Positions 1-5,967 of a stretch of DNA of 13,778 bases are shown piece by piece. The stretch lies in NCBI GenBank assembly GCA_002292185.1, contig DBBL01000078.1, positions 1-13,778 on the forward strand, in the 5' to 3' direction. A program made the position numbers and the translations under genes. Position 1 is the stretch's first letter, and each line of letters opens with the position of its first letter. The stretch comes from Akkermansiaceae bacterium UBA985. Lineage in GTDB: Bacteria; Verrucomicrobiota; Verrucomicrobiia; Verrucomicrobiales; Akkermansiaceae. Below the pieces are notes generated by a model. It did not search any database. It was not told the origin of the DNA and worked only from the letters and a program-made list of their open reading frames with translations.

Positions 1-896
1 ACCCCCAACATGACAAAGGCATCATCAACATGGCTTGCAACACTCTTACGAAGCAATTCAAGTGCTTTGGCTGCCTGAGGGTCCCAGCTTGACCAGAAAA
101 CGAGCATCACAACCTTACCGCGGAAATCATTGAGCCTGATTGGCCGACCTCCCGAGTCCTTGCCCACGATATCGGGCGCTGTCCTACCTTTGGACAAGTG
201 ATTAATTCTAAAAAGCTCATCCCTCGCCATCTCGGCGACAGATGTATTACCGATGCGCACGTCCGCACTCTTGATGATAGCCTCACGCAGGTTTTCAATA
301 CGCTGCGCCATAATCCTCGGATCATCTCCTAGAGAGCCCAGCATCATCGATAGAGCAAGTGCCGCCTGCCCCTGAACCTCGGCATTGGGATTGGTTTCCT
401 TGATTTGCTCTAGTAGCTTCATGCCCTGAGATCTGATCGGCAACTTTCCCGCTGGAGCCAGCTCGCCTGAGTCATTGAGCTGAACCATCGCCACACAAAA
501 AGGCCCGAGCATGGAGCTTCGAAGATGATGATTCTGCACCGCATTGATCAAAGCCCGCTGAGAGCTGGTTTTTATGCCTCGGTCATATTCCAGTAACCAA
601 GCACCATATTTCAAGGTCCATTCATGGGCCAAATCTCTACTCAAAAGTTTCTTCAGTCTGGCGGCAAACTCTGCGGGGTTAGGCTGTTTCTGGGCGATCA
701 ACTCACGCGCTCGAGCATCTGGCGCCAGACGCATTTCAGAAAGCCATAAGCGCTGCAAGCGATCATACTCCTGGGTGATCTCTGCGGCTTCCGCCTCGGT
801 GGCTGCCGACACTGGTGCTACAATTGACAGCAAGACCAGCATCATCATGGTGGTCAGCCCAGTAAAAATAGAACCTCTCAATTTACTCATCGTCAT
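1..896 (-). CDS. Thioredoxin-like (TlpA/AhpC-TSA fold) exported protein lacking the CXXC cysteines, 3' end beyond the window
   Basis: The frame is open from ATG at 896 (a second ATG is at 890; an in-frame TAA lies just upstream) to the window edge, giving about 298 residues with the C terminus missing. Residues 1-30 look like a signal peptide: Met, Lys and Arg, then a hydrophobic stretch ending APVSAA. Residues ~35-225 are a helical region I cannot assign. From ~230 a thioredoxin-family domain begins: 'TAPDIVG', 'GRPIRLNDFRGKVVMLVFW', typical of TlpA/ResA/AhpC-TSA proteins. The usual active site WCxxC reads W-S-S-W-D-P-Q, so both redox cysteines are absent and the protein is probably not a thiol oxidoreductase; it may bind or scaffold. 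The gene lies 57 bases behind the 954-1463 gene on the same strand, possibly in one transcript. The fold call is good; the function is unknown. Confidence 0.75.
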   Translation of the reverse strand, partial: MTMSKLRGSIFTGLTTMMMLVLLSIVAPVSAATEAEAAEITQEYDRLQRLWLSEMRLAPDARARELIAQKQPNPAEFAARLKKLLSRDLAHEWTLKYGAWLLEYDRGIKTSSQRALINAVQNHHLRSSMLGPFCVAMVQLNDSGELAPAGKLPIRSQGMKLLEQIKETNPNAEVQGQAALALSMMLGSLGDDPRIMAQRIENLREAIIKSADVRIGNTSVAEMARDELFRINHLSKGRTAPDIVGKDSGGRPIRLNDFRGKVVMLVFWSSWDPQAAKALELLRKSVASHVDDAFVMLG

Positions 897-953
897 AGCT
901 TATTCTGATTCTACAGCTGGTCAAGAAGCGGATAAGCGATATGGCTGGTCAAC

Positions 954-1463
954 TTAGCGAGCGTCCATGACGACCTGTAACTCACGCTGAAAAGCCATGA
1001 CGTCAGCTTCAGAGGGCTGATAGCCCTCTACCTCTGGGTCAATGCCGAGACGCCCCATCTCATCAACATACCACATTCCGCCCTGTCCACCGGCAAAGGT
1101 CACACGACCACTAGCCATGAGTCCTGGGCGCGCAATGTCATCAACGCTTACTTTGACGTTGCCGCCATCTGATGGAGGCAATACTTCGATGTCTTCCTCC
1201 GTAAGTTCGTTAGCATTCTTTACATCACTCTCTGAGTCTACGGCTTCCTCTTGTTCAGATTGCTCTGCCTCAGCCTCCTCTTGAGCGAGATTCCTGATTT
1301 CAACACCCAGATCAAGAATCAGAAAGCGTGTATCCATATAGCTGAGACGAAATTCCATTTCATCTTCTAGACGTTTCTGAATATCCGCAAGCTGGGCTCC
1401 ATTTGCTGCCCACTGACCGATTAATAGAACCTGATCTTCGCTAAGTTTTTTTGCATCAAACAT
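954..1463 (-). CDS. Hypothetical acidic protein, 169 residues
   Basis: Complete frame from ATG 1463 to TAA. I do not recognise a named family, though the layout resembles hypothetical proteins of Verrucomicrobiota. Residues 1-60 form a helical N-terminal block ('LSEDQVLLIGQWAANG', then 'MEFRLSYMDTRFLILDLG') that could be a small helix-turn-helix-like fold. Residues ~61-95 are a highly acidic, low-complexity linker rich in Glu, Ser and Asp. Residues ~105-169 form a compact C-terminal block with 'SGRVTFAGGQGGMWYVDEMGRLG', which suggests a short beta hairpin ending in an amphipathic helix. There is no signal peptide, membrane segment or cysteine, so it is likely cytoplasmic. No Shine-Dalgarno sequence precedes the ATG. 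The gene is divergent from alr and upstream of the thioredoxin-like gene. Function not assignable. Confidence 0.8.
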   Translation of the reverse strand: MFDAKKLSEDQVLLIGQWAANGAQLADIQKRLEDEMEFRLSYMDTRFLILDLGVEIRNLAQEEAEAEQSEQEEAVDSESDVKNANELTEEDIEVLPPSDGGNVKVSVDDIARPGLMASGRVTFAGGQGGMWYVDEMGRLGIDPEVEGYQPSEADVMAFQRELQVVMDAR

Positions 1464-1473
1464 GGTTGCTAGT

Positions 1474-1501
1474 ATTTAAGGCCGGGGTTTCGAGGATGCA
1501 A
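1474..1501 (-). promoter_or_regulatory. Putative promoter of the 954-1463 gene
   Basis: On the minus strand, TTGCAT (1496-1501) and TTAAAT (1474-1479) are separated by 16 bases and stand 10 bases before the ATG at 1463. That would make the untranslated leader only a few bases long, consistent with the lack of a Shine-Dalgarno sequence. Consensus match is moderate; prediction by eye only. Confidence 0.35.
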
Positions 1502-1502
1502 G

Positions 1503-1521
1503 ACATTGCAGAGCGCAATGT
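1503..1521. repeat. Inverted repeat between divergent promoters
   Basis: Perfect 7-bp inverted repeat ACATTGC / GCAATGT with a 5-base spacer. It lies in the 123-bp gap between the divergent 954-1463 gene and alr, directly upstream of the putative -35 box of the former. On the plus strand it is followed by a T-rich run (TTCTTTTCT), so it could act as a terminator hairpin, but no plus-strand gene lies upstream. An operator for a dimeric regulator is the alternative. Confidence 0.4.
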
Positions 1522-1550
1522 TTCTTTTCTGCGCCCTGTCAATTTTGAGG

Positions 1551-1578
1551 TTGGGCTGAAATGAGATTTCCCTATACA
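1551..1578 (+). promoter_or_regulatory. Putative promoter of alr
   Basis: TTGGGC (1551-1556), a 16-base spacer and TATACA (1573-1578) stand 8 bases before the GTG start at 1587. Transcription would then begin at or within about two bases of the start codon, giving a leaderless or nearly leaderless message; no Shine-Dalgarno sequence is present. The hexamers are only moderate matches. Confidence 0.35.
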
Positions 1579-1586
1579 CTAACGTC

Positions 1587-2720
1587 GTGCCGAATCTGGA
1601 ATCATTCCCCGCAGCTTCACCCCCACGCGCTTGGGCGGAGATCAACCTCGCCCATCTGCGGCAGAATCTAGGGGTGGTCAATAGCCATCAGCAGGGCGAT
1701 GTGATGGCCGTGCTTAAAGCCGGCGCCTACGGCCACGGAATGGAGGAAATCGCTGGCGCACTCGAGGCCCTGCCAAGCGACATAGCACCTACTTTCTTTG
1801 GCGTTGCCAGCGCGATTGAGGCAAGGCGCCTTGCCCATGCAGGCATCCAAACCAGAATTTATTTGCTTGGTCCAAGCTGCCCGTTTGAGCGTCAGGAAAT
1901 TGTAGCTTACGGGTGGACACCATGTATCTCCAGCATGGATGAAGCGTCTGATTTCAACCAAATCGCACAACAAATGATCCCTGGCGACAAGCTGAAGGCC
2001 CACCTCACCGTAGACACCGGCATGGGTCGAGGCGGCTTTCTTCCCAATGATTTACTTCAGCTGCAAGGTGAGCTCAACAAGCTTACCCATCTCGACATTG
2101 AAGGCATCGGCTCACATCTTCCATGTGCCGATGAAGACGAAGCTTTCACACGCGCCCAGTTCGAGCAGTTTGACACACTCATCGAAGAACTCGGGGCAGA
2201 CAAATTTCGTTATATCCATCTGGCAAACAGCGCCGGTATTTTAGACTATCAAAGCCGCCACACAAATCTCCAGCGTCCTGGATTGATGCTCTATGGCATC
2301 TCTCCTCTCGCTACCCATCAGAGTGAGCTCAAACCTGTACTTAGCCTGAAATCAAAAGTATCACTCGTGCGCACGCTGCCAGCAGGGCAAGGCATCTCTT
2401 ATGGCAGAGAAACCATACTAGAACATGACACCCGGGTGGCAACCATTGGCATTGGCTATGGCGATGGCTATCCCCGCTCCATGCCCCCCCAACAAGCCAG
2501 CGTGTTCATCAACGGCAAACGCTGCCCGCTATTGGGACGTGTTACCATGGATCAAATCATGGTGGATGTATCTAGTTTACCTGACTGCAGCAGCGGTGAC
2601 GAGGTTGAGCTCTTTGGTGAAAACATCCTCGTCAGCGAGGCTGCTCAACTCGCCCACACTATTCCTTGGGCTGTCTTAACAGGCATTACTCCACGGGTTA
2701 CGAGGGTGTATCAACCTTAA
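1587..2720 (+). CDS. alr: Alanine racemase
   Basis: PLP-dependent interconversion of L- and D-alanine in the cytosol, supplying D-Ala for peptidoglycan. The protein has 377 residues, normal for the family. The N-terminal TIM barrel opens with 'AWAEINLAHLRQNL'. The PLP lysine is K44 in 'AVLKAGAYGHG'; the usual Asp or Asn two residues after it is Gly here. 'HLANSAG' (211-217) and 'RPGLMLYG' (230-237) follow. The catalytic tyrosine is Y272 in 'ISYGRE', the phosphate-binding site is 'GIGYGDGYPR' (288-297), and 'RVTMDQIMVDV' (318-328) is near the C-terminal beta domain. The start is GTG at 1587: an in-frame TGA lies at 1557 and no ATG occurs before residue 40. The gene converges on pnp and ends in a shared terminator. 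A decayed copy of its last ~80 codons lies at 5676-5933. Confidence 0.96.
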   Translation: MPNLESFPAASPPRAWAEINLAHLRQNLGVVNSHQQGDVMAVLKAGAYGHGMEEIAGALEALPSDIAPTFFGVASAIEARRLAHAGIQTRIYLLGPSCPFERQEIVAYGWTPCISSMDEASDFNQIAQQMIPGDKLKAHLTVDTGMGRGGFLPNDLLQLQGELNKLTHLDIEGIGSHLPCADEDEAFTRAQFEQFDTLIEELGADKFRYIHLANSAGILDYQSRHTNLQRPGLMLYGISPLATHQSELKPVLSLKSKVSLVRTLPAGQGISYGRETILEHDTRVATIGIGYGDGYPRSMPPQQASVFINGKRCPLLGRVTMDQIMVDVSSLPDCSSGDEVELFGENILVSEAAQLAHTIPWAVLTGITPRVTRVYQP

Positions 2721-2733
2721 TCAATCAATAAAA

Positions 2734-2767
2734 AACGGCGAGTTACTCGATTGAGCAACTCGCCGTT
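2734..2767. terminator. Bidirectional rho-independent terminator between alr and pnp
   Basis: Perfect 11-bp inverted repeat AACGGCGAGTT / AACTCGCCGTT. After one A/C mismatch it continues inward as CTC/GAG around a GATT loop. It is flanked by AATAAAAA on the left and a T-rich run (TTTGATTATTTATTTT) on the right. The T-rich tract follows the hairpin on either strand, so it can end both the plus-strand alr message and the minus-strand pnp message. Confidence 0.9.
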
Positions 2768-2802
2768 GATTTGATTATTTATTTTGCTTTTGCCAGACAG
2801 CG

Positions 2803-4953
2803 TTATGCTTCGACTGGTGCCTCCTCAGCAGCTTCCTGCTGCTTTGCCTCGCGGGAGGCGGCACGGATAGACATCTTAACGCGTCCACGGTCATCGACTC
2901 CGATGCACTTGGCGGTTACTGTGTCACCCTTCTTCACAACGTCCTCAGTCTTCTCGATCCGGCCTTCAGCCAGCTCTGAGATATGAATGAGACCGTCTTT
3001 ACCAGGCATGATCTGCATGAAAGCACCAAAGTTCGTAGTAGAAACAATAGCTCCGGTGTAAACCGTGCCTACTTCCACTTCTGCGAACATCTGCTTGATC
3101 ATCTCCATAGCGCGATCAAGGCTTTCTTTCTTAGCAGCGTAGACGTGCACTGTGCCATCGTCTTCGATGTTGATGTCAGCACCAGACTCAGCCTGGATAC
3201 CCTTGATGTTCTTACCTCCTGGCCCGATGAGTTCACCGATACGCTCAGGATCGATCTTGGTAGACTCGATACGTGGTGCATGTTCGGATAGCGCAGCTGG
3301 CACGGCAATGGTGTCGTGCATCTTCTGAAGAACCTTCTCACGTCCGCCAGCGGCTTTCACCACGGCTTCTTCGAGAATGGCAAGCGGGACACCTGCAAGC
3401 TTGAGGTCAAGCTGGTAACCAGTGATACCTTCGCTGGTGCCACAGATTTTGAAGTCCATGTCGCCGTAGAAGTCCTCTGATCCAATAATGTCGAGCAAGG
3501 TTTTGTATTCCTTGATGTTATTATTTTCGTCCATCTCAGTAACGAGACCAACAGCAATAGCGCCGACAGGACGGATAAGTGGCACACCTGCGTCAAGCAG
3601 CGCCATGACACCAGAACAAACCGTAGCCATGGAGGATGAGCCATTGGACTCAAGTACCTCGGAGGTCACACGCATAGCGTATGGGAAGTCAGCTTCAGCT
3701 GGGATGACTGGCTCGATGGAGCGCTCAGCAAGAGCACCGTGACCGATTTCACGACGATTCAGACCACCGAAGCGGCCCGCTTCACCCACCGAGAATGGAG
3801 GGAAGCTGTAGTGAAGGATAAAGCGTTTGCTGTCCTCACCACCGGCGTAGTTGTCAAAGTATTGACGCTCGTCAGCTGGTGCGAGGGTCGCTGTTGCCAA
3901 TGCCTGTGTCTCACCACGTGCGAAGATGGATGAACCATGCACACGAGGAAGTGTTCCCGCCTCAGCATAAAGGTCACGGAGGGTGTCGATGTCACGACCG
4001 TCAGCGCGAACGCCTTTTTCCATGATTGCAATGCGGAATGCCTTCTTCTGGATGTATTCGAAACACTGCTCGATTTCAAACTCGGAAACATTAGGAACGC
4101 GCTCCTTGAGTGTGGCTTCCACCTCATCGCGAAGTGCTCCGACTTTCTTACCACGCTCAACTTTGTTGGGCGCGTAGATAGCGTCTTCGATACGATCGCC
4201 GGCAACTTCGTAAGCGATCTCAAGGAGGTCTTCCTTGGCAACGGTCACGGTGTAGTCACGCTTAGGCTTGCCCACCTTGGCGGCAAGTTCCTCGATGGCT
4301 GTTACGATAGTAGCAACATGGCCTTGAGCGAAGTGGAGAGCTTTGACAAACTCGCTATCAGGGATCTCATTAGCAGCACCTTCGATCATGATACACTCGG
4401 TTTTGTTACCGACGTAAACAAGATCAAGATCACTGTCTTCGCGCTCTTCGAAGGTAGGGTTGACGATAAACTCACCATCAACACGACCGACGCGGACAGC
4501 ACCGATAGCGCCTGCGAAGGGAATATCTGAGATACAGAGGGCAGCAGATGCGCCGTTCATGCTCAGGATATCAGCATCGTTAACTCCGTCAGCGGCAAGC
4601 ATCAGGGCAACAATTTGAGTGTCGTAGAGATAGCCTTTGGGGAAAAGCGGACGTAAAGGACGGTCTGTCATACGGCATGTGAGGATTTCCTTTTCGGTAG
4701 GACGTCCTTCACGCTTGAAGTAGCCACCGGGGAAAACACCAGCGGCAGCAGCACGCTCTTTGTATTCAACGGAAAGTGGGAACCAGGTCTGGCCCTCACG
4801 AATTTTGGTTTGGGAAACAGCAGTGACAAGCAGCACGGTTTCTCCAGATTGCACCTGAACGGCGCCGTCGGCCAACTTGGCCAGCTTACCCGTCTCAATG
4901 GTGATCGGGTTCGATCCCACAGGGATCGTTATTTTTTCAATATTCATTTTCAT
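2803..4953 (-). CDS. pnp: Polyribonucleotide nucleotidyltransferase (PNPase)
   Basis: Processive 3'-5' phosphorolysis of RNA, releasing nucleoside diphosphates; in many bacteria part of an RNA degradosome. The 716 residues match the family length (about 700-720). In order: first RNase PH domain (~10-145, with 'CRMTDRPLRPLFPKGY'), all-helical linker (~240-315), second RNase PH domain (~325-545) with the catalytic aspartates in 'GSEDFYGDMDFK' (D494 and D500), KH domain (~560-620, GxxG loop 'GPGG' at 577-580), S1 domain (~626-697, 'GAFMQIMPGKDGLIHISELA') and a short acidic tail ('EAAEEAPVEA'). ATG at 4953; the ATG at 4947 is an alternative. It follows rpsO on the same strand, the classical rpsO-pnp arrangement, with a hairpin-rich gap of 292 bases suited to autoregulation. 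Confidence 0.98.
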   Translation of the reverse strand: MKMNIEKITIPVGSNPITIETGKLAKLADGAVQVQSGETVLLVTAVSQTKIREGQTWFPLSVEYKERAAAAGVFPGGYFKREGRPTEKEILTCRMTDRPLRPLFPKGYLYDTQIVALMLAADGVNDADILSMNGASAALCISDIPFAGAIGAVRVGRVDGEFIVNPTFEEREDSDLDLVYVGNKTECIMIEGAANEIPDSEFVKALHFAQGHVATIVTAIEELAAKVGKPKRDYTVTVAKEDLLEIAYEVAGDRIEDAIYAPNKVERGKKVGALRDEVEATLKERVPNVSEFEIEQCFEYIQKKAFRIAIMEKGVRADGRDIDTLRDLYAEAGTLPRVHGSSIFARGETQALATATLAPADERQYFDNYAGGEDSKRFILHYSFPPFSVGEAGRFGGLNRREIGHGALAERSIEPVIPAEADFPYAMRVTSEVLESNGSSSMATVCSGVMALLDAGVPLIRPVGAIAVGLVTEMDENNNIKEYKTLLDIIGSEDFYGDMDFKICGTSEGITGYQLDLKLAGVPLAILEEAVVKAAGGREKVLQKMHDTIAVPAALSEHAPRIESTKIDPERIGELIGPGGKNIKGIQAESGADINIEDDGTVHVYAAKKESLDRAMEMIKQMFAEVEVGTVYTGAIVSTTNFGAFMQIMPGKDGLIHISELAEGRIEKTEDVVKKGDTVTAKCIGVDDRGRVKMSIRAASREAKQQEAAEEAPVEA

Positions 4954-5207
4954 TTTCTTATGTTCTTCTTTTGTTGGTTTGCCCTCGTGTGACGCAATGT
5001 GCGTTCTGATTGTTTTTTATTTTTATTAGCAGATGAGGGCATGTGTCTCTTGGTTTTGTTTTCGGACAAAGCCTCCAACTTTAGAAATTAAAGTTGGGAA
5101 AGGGAAATCAAGGTCATGGGAACGACCTGATGAAAATTTTCTAAGGCTGAGCCGAAGCCCGCAGGTAGCGTGAGACAAAGAACGCTGAACTGAAGGCCTA
5201 AGCAAAA
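4954..5207 (-). promoter_or_regulatory. Structured leader of pnp (rpsO-pnp intergenic region)
   Basis: No gene is seen here. The minus-strand RNA can form several hairpins: a perfect 9-bp stem CCAACTTTA / TAAAGTTGG with a 5-base loop (5075-5097); a short ACGCA / TGCGT hairpin with a 3-base loop (4992-5004); and a long-range GCCCTC / GAGGGC pairing (5035-5040 with 4981-4986) that encloses the latter. In Escherichia coli the pnp leader hairpin is cut by RNase III and the transcript is then degraded by PNPase itself. A similar autoregulation is plausible here but is inferred from position only. Confidence 0.5.
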
Positions 5208-5231
5208 CGGCCACAGATTGTACTGTGACCG
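5208..5231 (-). terminator. Terminator or attenuator after rpsO
   Basis: On the minus strand, CGGTCACAG and CTGTGGCCG form a 9-bp stem (one G-T pair) with a 6-base loop, followed by TTTTG. It starts 14 bases after the rpsO stop codon. It probably ends part of the rpsO transcripts and lets some read through into pnp. Confidence 0.75.
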
Positions 5232-5245
5232 CTTTAAAAATTGAT

Positions 5246-5506
5246 TTAGCGACGGAGCCCAAGCCCTTTAACGAGCTTAGCATAGCGCTCTTCTGACTGA
5301 CCTTTGAGGTAATCAAGAAGCTTGCGGCGCTGGGCGACCATCGTAAGCAAACCGCGACGGCTTGCGAAGTCCTTCTTGTGCTCACCCATGTGTTCGGTGA
5401 GGTGCTTGATACGCTTGCTAAGAAGCGCTACTTGGAAGTCAGCACTGCCAGTGTCACCTTCGTGCAGCTGGTAGTCGGCGGGATTAATTTCGGTATTTGT
5501 ACTCAT
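5246..5506 (-). CDS. rpsO: 30S ribosomal protein S15
   Basis: Primary 16S rRNA-binding protein of the small subunit platform. The 86 residues are close to the usual 88-89. Family marks are '[16 protein letters not shown]' (19-34), '[19 protein letters not shown]' (36-54) and '[10 protein letters not shown]' (60-69), forming the four-helix S15 fold. The start is ATG 5506; an AAGGAG lies 22 bases upstream, too far for a normal Shine-Dalgarno sequence. It is followed by a hairpin and then pnp on the same strand, the conserved bacterial order. S15 often represses its own translation through its leader; I see no recognisable S15 pseudoknot here. Confidence 0.97.
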   Translation of the reverse strand: MSTNTEINPADYQLHEGDTGSADFQVALLSKRIKHLTEHMGEHKKDFASRRGLLTMVAQRRKLLDYLKGQSEERYAKLVKGLGLRR

Positions 5507-5562
5507 GGTAATATTAATTTCAAACCAGCTCCTTGCCAGTCAGCCCTTGTGCGGGAAGCGGG

Positions 5563-5590
5563 AATAAAGCAGAATCCTCCTAAAATGCAA
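5563..5590 (-). promoter_or_regulatory. Putative rpsO promoter
   Basis: On the minus strand, TTGCAT (5585-5590) and TTTATT (5563-5568) are separated by 16 bases, which would give a leader of about 50 bases. An alternative -10, TAATAT, lies 4 bases before the ATG. Weak prediction by eye. The next 85 bases (5591-5675), up to the alr remnant, show nothing I can name. Confidence 0.3.
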
Positions 5591-5675
5591 GGTATATCAC
5601 GACAAATATTGTGGTTACCTAGTAGCCAATCAGCCAGCCCGACTAGATAATAGTCCATAGCAGCTGGACCCACAG

Positions 5676-5933
5676 CGCGCCATGTAAGCCCAATAAGCAG
5701 ATCTCCTAATTCGCGGAAAACGCTGCCCGTTCTCAGAACGCGGCACCATGGGCTAAATCATGATTGATGTCACAAGCCTGCCCGACTGCAAAAGTCGTTA
5801 TCAAAAAGTCGTTATCAACTAGCACTCTTTGACGAAAGCATTCTGGTCAGTGAAATAGCAGAATTACCCAACACGGTTTCTTGGGCTGTGTTAACTGGAA
5901 ATATCCTGCGAGCGAAACGCATCTACACCTTAA
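5676..5933 (+). pseudogene. Decayed 3' fragment of an alanine racemase gene
   Basis: Translating the frame at 5676 gives a copy of alr residues 297-344: 'R-A-M-stop-A-Q-stop-A-D-L-L-I-R-G-K-R-C-P' then 'T-M-G-stop-I-M-I-D-V', aligned with RSMPPQQASVFINGKRCP and TMDQIMVDV of the intact gene. At least two of the stops correspond to glutamine codons (CAA to TAA). After a frame change it continues as 'LFDESILVSEIAELPNTVSWAVLTG', with 20 of the last 37 residues identical to alr. The frame change is exactly the 14 bases of a tandem duplication at 5790-5817; removing one copy restores the alr frame and spacing. There is no 5' part and no start. Divergence is large, so it is either an old duplicate or a remnant of a second alr from elsewhere. 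It has the same orientation as alr and lies on the other side of rpsO-pnp. Confidence 0.9.
5790..5817 (+). repeat. 14-bp perfect tandem duplication inside the alr remnant
   Basis: AAAAGTCGTTATCA occurs twice head to tail (5790-5803 and 5804-5817). The remnant has 35 bases where the intact alr has 21 between the conserved TGC and CTCTTT, a difference of exactly 14. The duplication is therefore the cause of the frameshift. Confidence 0.92.
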
Positions 5934-5967
5934 GGCAGATAGTGACCGACCGCCACCGCACAAGGAT

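Noticed and set aside
574..957. 127-codon plus-strand frame
   Set aside because: It lies opposite the thioredoxin-like gene, whose minus-strand frame has a signal peptide and recognisable domain; no family likeness in the plus frame.
3937..4530. 197-codon plus-strand frame inside pnp
   Set aside because: Antisense shadow of a complete, well-conserved pnp; other overlapping frames in pnp were dismissed for the same reason.
5507..5967. Small RNA or insertion sequence in the rpsO upstream gap
   Set aside because: The gap is explained by the rpsO upstream region and the alr remnant; no terminal inverted repeats or transposase frame were found.
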